The notes under the pieces are model-generated. The model did no database searches and was not told the origin of the DNA. It worked only from the letters and a program-made list of their open reading frames with translations. A program made the position numbers and the translations under genes. A stretch of DNA of 8,283 bases from Granulosicoccaceae bacterium (lineage in GTDB: Bacteria; Pseudomonadota; Gammaproteobacteria; DAOVJZ01). Shown here in pieces: positions 1 through 6,189 of this stretch (position 1 is its first letter; each line of letters begins with the position of its first letter). The stretch covers positions 1 to 8,283 of the forward strand of contig DAOVJZ010000062.1 in assembly GCA_030632035.1 (NCBI GenBank), given 5' to 3'.

Positions 1-2187
1 AATCTTCATACCAAACTCTTTAAGCTGCTGAATGGCAGAAGCCGCATAATCACCAGAAGTAATTAAAATGTTTTCTGTCACCTCAATAATCAGGTTTTTT
101 GGAGGTAACCGATGCGATTCAAGAAACTTTTCTATACAGTTCACCATGTTAACTATACTGAAACACTGTGGCGTGAAATTTACCGAGATAGTTGTATCTG
201 GAAGTCCTGCAGATTCAAGCTCTTGAAAACAGTTACCCACTTGTTCCAGTATCCATTCGGTGACCTGAATAATCAGTCCGGTTTCCTCTAGTGTTTCCAT
301 GAAATCGCCAGGTAACATTAATCCGGTTTCAGGGTGGTTCCAGCGTAACAGTGCTTCAACGCCAATCAACCGGCCGCTTTTTAAATCGAGAATAGGTTGA
401 TAATGGAGAACAAATTCCTGATTTTTTACAGCATGATGTAATGCTGTTTGCATCCCCAATCGTTTTTTGACTTCTGTGGACATTTCTTTCGAGTAGAATT
501 TGTAACTGCTTCCTCCTTGTTGTTTGGCATCGTACATCGCAATATCAGCATTTCGGATTAATATATCCATCTCTTCACTGTCATTCGGGAAAAGGGTTAT
601 CCCTATAGAAGTGCCAATGTAATACTCCTGTTTATGTAAGATGATAGGAGCCGAGAATATTTCCAGTATTTTTTTTGCAACATTGATAGCTTCATCTTTG
701 TGATGCAGTCCTTCCAGAATAATTGTAAATTCATCTCCGCCCAGTCTGGCAACAGTGTCGCCCTCTCTTATGCCAGATCGCAAACGTTGAGCTACTTTCT
801 GTAGCACTTCATCTCCTGAATGATGTCCGAGGCTATCGTTGATATCTTTAAATTTATCAAGATCGAGAAACATTAAAGCGACAAGGGTCTCGCTGTGCTG
901 TGCTTGTTCAACCGCATGTTCCAAACGAGCCTTAAACATGGCTCTATTAGGAAGCCCGGTGAGAGAATCCTGCTCAGCCATGTTTTGTAACTTGGTAACC
1001 ATTTTGCTACGTTCGCTGATATCTTCCACCAGCCCTGTGTACAGACGTTTACCACCAACAAGTGCAGAACTTATTTTCAATGCAACACGGACAAACTCTC
1101 CATTTTTACGTTGAATATTCATTTCCCACACATTACCGATAATGCCGGACTCACCTGTTCTCATGAGCTCGGAAATGTAATCATCATGCTGGAATTGTTC
1201 CGGATTTGACGTCAGCATGAATACACTCTTTCCGAGCACCTCTTCATCCTGATATCCAAATAGCTGTTCAGCAGCACGATTAAAGGTTTTAATTGTGCCT
1301 GACACGTCAATTGTAATAATGGCTTCTGCTGCATTATCCAGAATATTTTCCAGACTTTGCTGGCGAATATGGACTTGTTCCCTCATGTCCTTGAATGCAT
1401 CGGCGAGGCTGCTGGTTTCTTCTAGTGAGGTATCGAGTGTAAAAACCGGTTTTTCGCCACGAGCCTCTTCTCTAAAAGCTCGAGCAAATAAAGCAACAGG
1501 TTTGATAATTCCACGATTAACAGTCAGGTAACCAGCCACAATAATCAGAAGGCCAGTTAGTGATATTAGCCACAGCCCTGTACTTATCTTGCTTGAAACA
1601 TGTTTCATATCCATCATGCTGTGCATATTGGATTCATCCAGGATAACGACTATTTTTTGCAGTAGCTTATTCGAATCGGTAATCATTGGAATAATTTGTG
1701 TTTGAAACAACTTTGTTTTTGCTTGCCCATATTGGCGGCCGGAAACACCTGAAATTTCTTTTGTGTCAACTTGCAGAGGGATAAGTTGTTTTAGTATTGA
1801 GCTGATATGGTTACTGTTGTGTTTGGCTTCTTCAAGGAGGTGTTTTATATCAGGGGTATTATCTGGCCATTGTGCAGAAAGGATTCTGGAAATTTCTTTG
1901 TCGTATAATTCGAATTTATTATTCAGCGTTTTGCGTTGGACTTTTTCAGGGAGTAAAACAAATTGCCATATTGCTGATTCCAGTTCATGAAGTCGGATTG
2001 ATAACTCCTGAATATCACTATCTGTGATAGCATGTATGGCCATTTTTTGTTCGTGTATCTGGCCTTGTTTTTCTACATAGATTTGCCCAATTATTGCCAC
2101 GCATAAAAACAATATCCCAAGGAATATCGAGACGTATATATAACGACCTAATAAACTATTAATTCCTGGTATCCTGATTTTTTTCAT
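1..2187 (-). CDS. HAMP-PAS-GGDEF-EAL cyclic-di-GMP protein (3' end outside window)
   Basis: Inner-membrane signalling protein predicted to make and/or break cyclic di-GMP. The 729 visible codons read without a stop. Order seen: TM1 about residues 11-34, a polar probably periplasmic region about 37-203 of unknown fold, TM2 about 205-224, a HAMP-like linker to about 270, a PAS domain about 278-390, a GGDEF domain about 400-565, and an EAL domain from about 573. The active-site motif GGDEF is intact (483-487) and is preceded by an RxxD I-site (R474-D477), so diguanylate cyclase activity with product inhibition is expected. The EAL side keeps EALLRW (611-616), N670 and EVTE (702-705), but the window ends before the DDFGTG motif, so phosphodiesterase competence cannot be judged. 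The ATG is the first possible start: an in-frame TAA lies three codons upstream. No good Shine-Dalgarno is visible. It is codirectional with folD but separated by 216 nt and a likely terminator. Ligand unknown. Confidence 0.93.
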   Translation of the reverse strand, partial: MKKIRIPGINSLLGRYIYVSIFLGILFLCVAIIGQIYVEKQGQIHEQKMAIHAITDSDIQELSIRLHELESAIWQFVLLPEKVQRKTLNNKFELYDKEISRILSAQWPDNTPDIKHLLEEAKHNSNHISSILKQLIPLQVDTKEISGVSGRQYGQAKTKLFQTQIIPMITDSNKLLQKIVVILDESNMHSMMDMKHVSSKISTGLWLISLTGLLIIVAGYLTVNRGIIKPVALFARAFREEARGEKPVFTLDTSLEETSSLADAFKDMREQVHIRQQSLENILDNAAEAIITIDVSGTIKTFNRAAEQLFGYQDEEVLGKSVFMLTSNPEQFQHDDYISELMRTGESGIIGNVWEMNIQRKNGEFVRVALKISSALVGGKRLYTGLVEDISERSKMVTKLQNMAEQDSLTGLPNRAMFKARLEHAVEQAQHSETLVALMFLDLDKFKDINDSLGHHSGDEVLQKVAQRLRSGIREGDTVARLGGDEFTIILEGLHHKDEAINVAKKILEIFSAPIILHKQEYYIGTSIGITLFPNDSEEMDILIRNADIAMYDAKQQGGSSYKFYSKEMSTEVKKRLGMQTALHHAVKNQEFVLHYQPILDLKSGRLIGVEALLRWNHPETGLMLPGDFMETLEETGLIIQVTEWILEQVGNCFQELESAGLPDTTISVNFTPQCFSIVNMVNCIEKFLESHRLPPKNLIIEVTENILITSGDYAASAIQQLKEFGMKI

Positions 2188-2227
2188 ATCTATTTATATT
2201 GTTAATGCATATGTGAAATCGCATTAC

Positions 2228-2255
2228 GGCTGTTAATGTGAACAGCAGAACAGCC
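2228..2255. repeat. Overlapping dyad (GCTGTT / AACAGC x2) upstream of the GGDEF-EAL gene
   Basis: On the plus strand GGCTGTT (2228-2234) is followed by AACAGC (2241-2246) and, two bases later, AACAGCC (2249-2255). The left arm can pair with either copy, giving a 6-bp stem with a 6-nt loop or a 7-bp stem with a 14-nt loop. It lies 41-68 nt upstream of the GGDEF-EAL start codon, beside an alternating TA run (2257-2265). This could be a repressor operator or a 5' leader hairpin. No regulator family is recognised. Confidence 0.4.
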
Positions 2256-2331
2256 TTATATATATCGGTAGTACTTGCCAGAGTCTTAGTCAAAAATACT
2301 GAAAACAAGAGGGGGTATTGAGTGCGCGAAT

Positions 2332-2360
2332 AGAAATAAAAAAATAACTTATTGTTATTT
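2332..2360 (-). terminator. Putative rho-independent terminator of folD
   Basis: Read on the minus strand, AAATAAC (2360-2354), loop AATAA, and GTTATTT (2348-2342) form a 7-bp hairpin. It runs directly into TTTTTATTTC (2341-2332), about 45 nt after the folD stop codon. The T-run is good but the stem is AT-rich and weak, so termination may be partial. Confidence 0.5.
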
Positions 2361-2403
2361 AAGGGCTAATTGAAGCAAGTAGAAGAAGGGGGCTTAATGT
2401 TGT

Positions 2404-3258
2404 CTAGCTATTGTTCAATTCTGCTGCTTGCAGGGTGTTTTGCAATAGAGTGGCCACGGTCATTGGCCCAACACCGCCCGGAACGGGCGTAATCCAGCCA
2501 GCGCGTTGACTGGCGCTTTCAAATTCAATATCACCAACGAGTTTTCCATTATCGAGTCGATTGATACCGACATCGATCACAATTGCACCTTCCTTGATCC
2601 ATTCTCCTTTAACGATACCCGGTTTGCCAACCGCAACAACAACCAGATCAGCCCGAGATACTTTGTCGGCAAGATCCTTTGTGAAACGATGACATACGGT
2701 TGTGGTGCAGCCAGCGAGTAATAATTCCAGTGACATCGGGCGACCAACGATGTTGGATGCCCCCACAATCACTGCATCCATACCGCGAATTTTCTGACCA
2801 GTAGATTCCAGTAATGTCATGACACCACGTGGTGTGCATGGGCGCAGACGTGGCATACGTAATGCGAGATTGCCGACATTGAAGGGATGAAAACCATCCA
2901 CGTCTTTATCAGGATGAATAGTTTCAATGACTTTATTACTGTCAATATGCTTGGGTAATGGAAGTTGCACCAGAATGCCATCAATGGTGTCGTCGTTGTT
3001 AAGTTTTTCAATCAAGGAAAGCAGTTTTTCCTGAGAGGTATCATCAGGCAGATCATGGGAAATAGAGTGGAAACCGGCTTCTTCACAGGCCTTGCGCTTG
3101 TTGCGTACATAGACTTCAGAGGCCGGATTTTGACCAACCAGAATAACAGCTAGCCCAGGTGCACGCTGGCCTGCAGCGCACCGTTTATCGACACGCTTTT
3201 TTATTCTGGCTCGGAGCTCAGCAGCTACGGCCTTGCCATCTATGATTTGAGCGGTCAT
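2404..3258 (-). CDS. folD: Bifunctional methylenetetrahydrofolate dehydrogenase / methenyltetrahydrofolate cyclohydrolase
   Basis: Cytosolic NADP-dependent enzyme interconverting 5,10-methylene-, 5,10-methenyl- and 10-formyl-tetrahydrofolate, supplying one-carbon units for purines and fMet-tRNA. The 284-residue product matches the family length (E. coli 288). Catalytic Y50 and K54 lie in the YVRNK segment. VQLPLP (97-102) and KDVDGFHPFN (118-127) form the substrate cleft. GASNIVGRPM (166-175) is the NADP-binding loop, and PVPGGVGPMTVA (258-269) is the C-terminal signature. The MTAQIIDGKAVA start fits the family N-terminus. A longer in-frame start at 3369 would add 37 unrelated residues and place the start codon in the tRNA promoter's -10 box, so it is rejected. 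No clear Shine-Dalgarno precedes the chosen ATG. The gene diverges from the tRNA cluster. The only promoter I could propose on its strand is weak (TTGGCT, 17 nt, GATCAT), so I do not list it. Confidence 0.97.
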   Translation of the reverse strand: MTAQIIDGKAVAAELRARIKKRVDKRCAAGQRAPGLAVILVGQNPASEVYVRNKRKACEEAGFHSISHDLPDDTSQEKLLSLIEKLNNDDTIDGILVQLPLPKHIDSNKVIETIHPDKDVDGFHPFNVGNLALRMPRLRPCTPRGVMTLLESTGQKIRGMDAVIVGASNIVGRPMSLELLLAGCTTTVCHRFTKDLADKVSRADLVVVAVGKPGIVKGEWIKEGAIVIDVGINRLDNGKLVGDIEFESASQRAGWITPVPGGVGPMTVATLLQNTLQAAELNNS

Positions 3259-3340
3259 AAGTTTTTGAAATACTCGAGTAAAAACAGTTGAATATGATAT
3301 GATCTCACGACAGGCAATTTTAGCCAAGGCAATTATGCAA

Positions 3341-3377
3341 TTGACGTCTTGGCTGGCGGCAAGTATCATCGCCGCCC
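3341..3377 (+). promoter_or_regulatory. Strong sigma-70 promoter of the tRNA cluster, GC-rich discriminator
   Basis: TTGACG (3341-3346), a 17-nt spacer and TATCAT (3364-3369) match the sigma-70 boxes at five of six positions each. The following CGCCGCCC (3370-3377) is a GC-rich discriminator of the kind found at stable-RNA promoters under ppGpp/DksA control. The start should fall near 3376, about 20 nt before mature tRNA-Pro. The short leader holds a 5-bp inverted repeat, TTTAG/CTAAA (3378-3394). Confidence 0.8.
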
Positions 3378-3395
3378 TTTAGGAAACAGCTAAAT

Positions 3396-3472
3396 CGGGG
3401 TATAGCGCAGCCTGGTAGCGCGCCTGCTTTGGGAGCAGGATGTCGGGAGTTCGAATCTCTCTACCCCGACCA
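3396..3472 (+). tRNA. tRNA-Pro(UGG)
   Basis: A 77-nt cloverleaf. Acceptor CGGGGTA pairs with TACCCCG, with discriminator A and encoded CCA. The D-arm contains the usual AGCGCAG...CGCG elements. The anticodon stem CCTGC/GCAGG holds loop TTTGGGA, giving anticodon TGG followed by G37. The T-loop is TTCGAAT. It decodes proline CCA/CCG and, through a modified U34, probably other CCN codons. First gene of a four-tRNA unit; a 59-nt spacer follows it. Confidence 0.97.
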
Positions 3473-3531
3473 TTTTAAGAAGTTCGGCAGTTTCGATGAA
3501 CCTGTGTTGTATAGCCGGTAGTGTTTATTTT

Positions 3532-3608
3532 GCGCCCGTAGCTCATTTGGATAGAGCATCGGCCTTCTAAGCCGAGGGTAGCAGGTTCGAATCCTGCCGG
3601 GCGTGCCA
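3532..3608 (+). tRNA. tRNA-Arg(UCU)
   Basis: A 77-nt cloverleaf. Acceptor GCGCCCG faces CGGGCGT, so the terminal pair is G1-U72 rather than G-C. Discriminator G and CCA are encoded. Anticodon stem TCGGC/GCCGA encloses CTTCTAA, giving anticodon TCT, which reads AGA/AGG. T-arm GCAGG/CCTGC with TTCGAAT is canonical. The discriminator G is normal for tRNA-Arg. Confidence 0.97.
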
Positions 3609-3609
3609 T

Positions 3610-3651
3610 ATTCATTAATGCATCCTGTTTTTATAGGATGTATTAATGAAT
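3610..3651. repeat. 17-bp inverted repeat between tRNA-Arg and tRNA-His
   Basis: Arm 3610-3626 (ATTCATTAATGCATCCT) pairs with arm 3635-3651 across an 8-nt loop (GTTTTTAT). All 17 positions pair, one as G-U. It begins two bases after the tRNA-Arg CCA and ends 15 nt before tRNA-His. The T-rich but interrupted stretch downstream makes an intrinsic terminator possible but weak. An RNase-processing hairpin or attenuator is the alternative. Confidence 0.75.
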
Positions 3652-3666
3652 TATTTTAAGTTTTAT

Positions 3667-3743
3667 GGTGATCGTAGCTCAGTTGGTAGAGCTCAGGATT
3701 GTGATTCCTGCGGTCGTGGGTTCGATCCCCATCGGTCACCCCA
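3667..3743 (+). tRNA. tRNA-His(GUG), with encoded G-1
   Basis: Acceptor GTGATCG pairs with CGGTCAC, including one U-G pair. An extra 5' G at 3667 lies opposite discriminator C73 (3740), the identity element recognised by histidyl-tRNA synthetase. CCA is encoded. Anticodon stem CAGGA/TCCTG holds loop TTGTGAT, giving GTG, which reads CAU/CAC. The D-arm GCTC/GAGC and T-loop TTCGATC are standard. Counting G-1 it is 77 nt. Confidence 0.97.
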
Positions 3744-3773
3744 TACGTTTACAGTCATCACAGGGCTGTAATC

Positions 3774-3849
3774 GGGTCGTTAGCTCAGTTGGTAGAGCAG
3801 CGGACTCTTAATCCGCGGGTCGTAGGTTCGATCCCTACACGACCCACCA
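3774..3849 (+). tRNA. tRNA-Lys(CUU)
   Basis: A 76-nt cloverleaf. Acceptor GGGTCGT pairs with ACGACCC, with discriminator A and encoded CCA. Anticodon stem GCGGA/TCCGC encloses CTCTTAA, giving anticodon CTT, which reads only AAG. The genome must therefore also carry a UUU isoacceptor for AAA, outside this window. It is the last gene of the first tRNA unit and is followed six bases later by a terminator hairpin. Confidence 0.97.
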
Positions 3850-3854
3850 TATTC

Positions 3855-3882
3855 AAGCCCGGCTCTGCCGGGCTTTTGTTTT
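3855..3882 (+). terminator. Rho-independent terminator after tRNA-Lys
   Basis: AAGCCCGGC (3855-3863), loop TCT, and GCCGGGCTT (3867-3875) make a GC-rich 9-bp hairpin. It leads into TTTTGTTTT. This is a classical intrinsic terminator and ends the Pro-Arg-His-Lys unit. Confidence 0.9.
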
Positions 3883-3907
3883 CCTGAAGCAAATTTTACG
3901 GTTTTTT

Positions 3908-3929
3908 AGTGCCTTATTGGCACTTTTGT
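3908..3929 (+). terminator. Second tandem terminator, abutting the tRNA-Leu promoter
   Basis: AGTGCC (3908-3913), loop TTATT and GGCACT (3919-3924) form a 6-bp hairpin followed by TTTTGT. It lies 26 nt after the first terminator and occupies the place of the -35 element of the next promoter. Confidence 0.6.
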
Positions 3930-3946
3930 CATGTATAATCCCCGAA
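3911..3946 (+). promoter_or_regulatory. Promoter of tRNA-Leu (and probably tig)
   Basis: A perfect TATAAT (3934-3939) is followed by the GC-rich stretch CCCCG, as at stringently controlled promoters. Initiation near 3946 would leave only about 5 nt before mature tRNA-Leu. No good -35 is present: 17 nt upstream stands GCCTTA (3911-3916), inside the preceding hairpin. An upstream TG is one base out of place for an extended -10. The -10 is convincing, the rest is not. Confidence 0.6.
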
Positions 3947-3949
3947 CTA

Positions 3950-4035
<86 letters not shown>

Positions 4036-4065
4036 TATATTCAAAATTGATAGAGGATTTAGAAA

Positions 4066-5373
4066 ATGCAGGTTTCAGTGGAAGTATCAGAAGGACTTAA
4101 ACGACGGATCAAGGTAGAGGTTCCAGCCGATCGTGTTGATAGTGAAATCAAAAGCCGCCTGAAGAATCTATCGCATAAGGTAAAAGTATCCGGATTCCGT
4201 CAGGGCAAGGTACCCATGAAAGTGGTTGAAAGCCAGTATGGTCAGCAAGTACGCATGGAAGTGGTTGGCGAGTTGATGCAATCCACCCTTTATGAAGCAC
4301 TTGCACAGGAAGATCTAAAGCCAGCTGGTGCGCCGCAAGTTGAGCCCTTATCAATGGAGCCGGGCGAAGCGCTCGCATATGCTGCTGATTTTGAAGTCAT
4401 GCCAGAAATCACATTGGCTTCAATGGAGGACGTGACTATCGAGAAACCAATGTGTGAAATTGGTGACGGTGATATCAACGATATGCTCGAAACCCTTAGG
4501 AAACAACGTGCAACATGGAAAGAAGTCGAAAGAGCTGCGAAAGATGGCGATCAGGTTGTGATTGATTTTGATGGCAAGATTGATGATGAGCGTTTTGAAG
4601 GCGGTAAAGCAGCAGATACACCACTGGTGCTGGGTTCAAATACATTTATCCCTGGTTTTGAAAAGCAGCTTGAAGGTAAAAATGCTGATGATGATGTGAA
4701 AGTCAAAGTGACTTTCCCCGAGGATTACCATGGCAAGGATGTTGCGGGTAAAGAAGCTGTTTTTGATGTAAAGGTCAAGAAGGTTCTGGAATCAGAGCTA
4801 CCAGAAATTAATGAAGAAATCGTTAAGAGCTTTGGTGTTCAATCTGGAAATATGGATGAATTCCGTACTGAGCTGGAAAAGAACATGCAACGTGAGTTGA
4901 GCCAGAAAATTAAAGAAAATATAAAGACTCAAATTACCGAATCACTGATAGAAAAAAACAAGATCGATATTCCTGCATCACTGACTGATTCAGAGGCAGA
5001 AAGAATGCTGCAACAGATGCAGGGACAGACAGGTACAAAAACTGATTTAGCCAGTCTGCCAGACTCAATGCGTGAATCATTGAATGAACAGGCCAACCGC
5101 CGTGTATCATTAGGACTGATGTTTGCTGAAATTGCCAAGGTAAATAACCTCACAGTTTCTCCCGACAAGGTACGTGCATATATCGAGGAAATAGCGCAAA
5201 GTTATGATGATTCGCAGGAAGTGATAAATCACTATTATTCAGATCGGAATAATTTATCCAGCATCGAGTCTATTGTCCTTGAAGACGCAGTAGTTGACTG
5301 GATCCTGGGACAGACTAAAGTGGAAGAAGTGAAAAAATCGTTTGCAGATCTAGTAAATGCAGGAAAAAATTAA
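4066..5373 (+). CDS. tig: Trigger factor (ribosome-associated chaperone / peptidyl-prolyl isomerase)
   Basis: Cytosolic chaperone that docks near the ribosomal exit tunnel and shields nascent chains. The 435 residues compare with 432 in E. coli. The N-terminal ribosome-binding domain (about 1-115) carries the signature GFRQGKVP (43-50). The third base of the E. coli F44-R45-K46 contact patch is Q46 here, while K48 is kept. An FKBP-type PPIase domain spans about 161-240, with GDQVVIDFDG (161-170), IPGFE (195-199), F198 equivalent to the E. coli active-site residue, and TFPEDYHG. The rest is the helical substrate-cradling C-terminal domain, entered through ELPEINEE. AGAGG-like Shine-Dalgarno AGAGGA (4052-4057) sits 8 nt before the ATG. 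There is no separate promoter in the 30 nt after tRNA-Leu. clpP follows after 29 nt, suggesting one transcript. Confidence 0.98.
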   Translation: MQVSVEVSEGLKRRIKVEVPADRVDSEIKSRLKNLSHKVKVSGFRQGKVPMKVVESQYGQQVRMEVVGELMQSTLYEALAQEDLKPAGAPQVEPLSMEPGEALAYAADFEVMPEITLASMEDVTIEKPMCEIGDGDINDMLETLRKQRATWKEVERAAKDGDQVVIDFDGKIDDERFEGGKAADTPLVLGSNTFIPGFEKQLEGKNADDDVKVKVTFPEDYHGKDVAGKEAVFDVKVKKVLESELPEINEEIVKSFGVQSGNMDEFRTELEKNMQRELSQKIKENIKTQITESLIEKNKIDIPASLTDSEAERMLQQMQGQTGTKTDLASLPDSMRESLNEQANRRVSLGLMFAEIAKVNNLTVSPDKVRAYIEEIAQSYDDSQEVINHYYSDRNNLSSIESIVLEDAVVDWILGQTKVEEVKKSFADLVNAGKN

Positions 5374-5395
5374 AATTTTGACTAAAGTTAAGTGA

Positions 5396-5400
5396 AAGGA
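5396..5400 (+). promoter_or_regulatory. clpP Shine-Dalgarno, deciding between two starts
   Basis: AAGGA (5396-5400) is only 2 nt from the upstream ATG at 5403 but 8 nt from the in-frame ATG at 5409. The spacing favours 5409. Both give the same mature ClpP after propeptide removal. Confidence 0.6.
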
Positions 5401-5408
5401 TTATGTCT

Positions 5409-6059
5409 ATGACCGAAATGAACAATAATAATAAGGCAACAGAGACAACCGCATTAAACCTCGTTCCCATGGTGGTGGAGCAAACTGCGCGTGGCGAGCG
5501 TTCCTATGATATTTATTCTCGCCTGCTTAAAGAGCGAGTGATTTTCCTGATTGGACCAGTCGAAGACAATATGGCCAATCTGGTTGTTGCGCAATTACTG
5601 TTTCTTGAGTCAGAAAATCCGGATAAAGACATTCATTTGTACATAAATTCACCAGGTGGTTCAGTCACTGCCGGTTTGTCTATTTATGACACCATGCAAT
5701 TCATCAAGCCTGATGTAAGCACCATGTGTATTGGCCAAGCGGCCAGCATGGGCGCATTGCTACTGGCAGGTGGAGCCAAGGACAAGCGTTATTGTCTGCC
5801 ACATTCCAGAGTCATGATTCATCAGCCACTGGGTGGATATCAGGGGCAAGCCACTGATATTGAGATTCATACCAAGGAAATCATAAAGATACGTGAACAA
5901 TTGAACCAGATTCTGGTTGATCATACTGGGCAAGATATGAAAAAGATCCAGGAAGATACTGACCGGGACTTCTTCCTGAGTGGCGAAGATGCGGTAGAAT
6001 ATGGCCTGATCGACTCAGTACTTGATCCGCGTGCCAAGGCTGGCGATAAGGAAGATTGA
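5409..6059 (+). CDS. clpP: ATP-dependent Clp protease, proteolytic subunit
   Basis: Serine peptidase that forms the double-heptamer degradation chamber fed by ClpX (and ClpA where present). From the ATG at 5409 it has 216 residues; an in-frame ATG at 5403 would give 218 but lies only 2 nt from the Shine-Dalgarno. The triad is S113 in GQAASMGA, H138 in MIHQPLGG and D187 in DTDRDF, with spacing identical to E. coli S111/H136/D185. The oxyanion-region SPGGS and the handle motif GYQGQATDIEI are intact. Aligned with E. coli, where the mature chain starts ALVPMV, the self-removed propeptide would end just before N17, ahead of LVPMVVEQ. That propeptide is asparagine-rich (MNNNNK) and unlike the E. 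coli one. It follows tig by about 30 nt and precedes clpX by 130 nt. Confidence 0.98.
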   Translation: MTEMNNNNKATETTALNLVPMVVEQTARGERSYDIYSRLLKERVIFLIGPVEDNMANLVVAQLLFLESENPDKDIHLYINSPGGSVTAGLSIYDTMQFIKPDVSTMCIGQAASMGALLLAGGAKDKRYCLPHSRVMIHQPLGGYQGQATDIEIHTKEIIKIREQLNQILVDHTGQDMKKIQEDTDRDFFLSGEDAVEYGLIDSVLDPRAKAGDKED

Positions 6060-6078
6060 CTGTTTCCCTAAGGAATCT

Positions 6079-6186
6079 ATGGGTATTCTGAAGGATTTGT
6101 AACAAAAATTTATACGGTTTTGAGGATATTATGGTGGTTATCCTTAAAGTAAATGCCCGAAAATGACGACACCAGACATAAGGTGA
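6079..6186 (+). other. Chain of three mini-ORFs in the clpP-clpX gap
   Basis: The gap reads as three short frames. MGILKDL (6079-6102) follows TAAGGA (6069-6074) by 4 nt. MVVILKVNARK (6131-6166) follows GAGGA (6122-6126) by 4 nt. MTTPDIR (6163-6186) overlaps the second by ATGA, and its stop ends 3 nt before the clpX ATG. A 6-bp stem, AGGATA (6123-6128) with TATCCT (6139-6144), would cover the second ribosome binding site. This could be translational coupling or chance. No family is recognisable in peptides this short. Confidence 0.3.
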
Positions 6187-6189
6187 CCC

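Noticed and set aside
2188..2403. A sigma-70 promoter for the GGDEF-EAL gene using TTGACT on the minus strand with TATATA
   Set aside because: The two boxes are 23 nt apart. Neither this nor other pairings near the TA run give acceptable spacing, so no promoter is listed.
3259..3369. 37-codon upstream extension of folD starting at 3369
   Set aside because: The added residues do not match FolD proteins, and the start codon would lie in the -10 box of the divergent tRNA promoter. The start at 3258 fits the family N-terminus and length.
3749..3771. TTACAG/CTGTAA inverted repeat between tRNA-His and tRNA-Lys
   Set aside because: Only 6 bp with an 11-nt loop; repeats this short are expected by chance.
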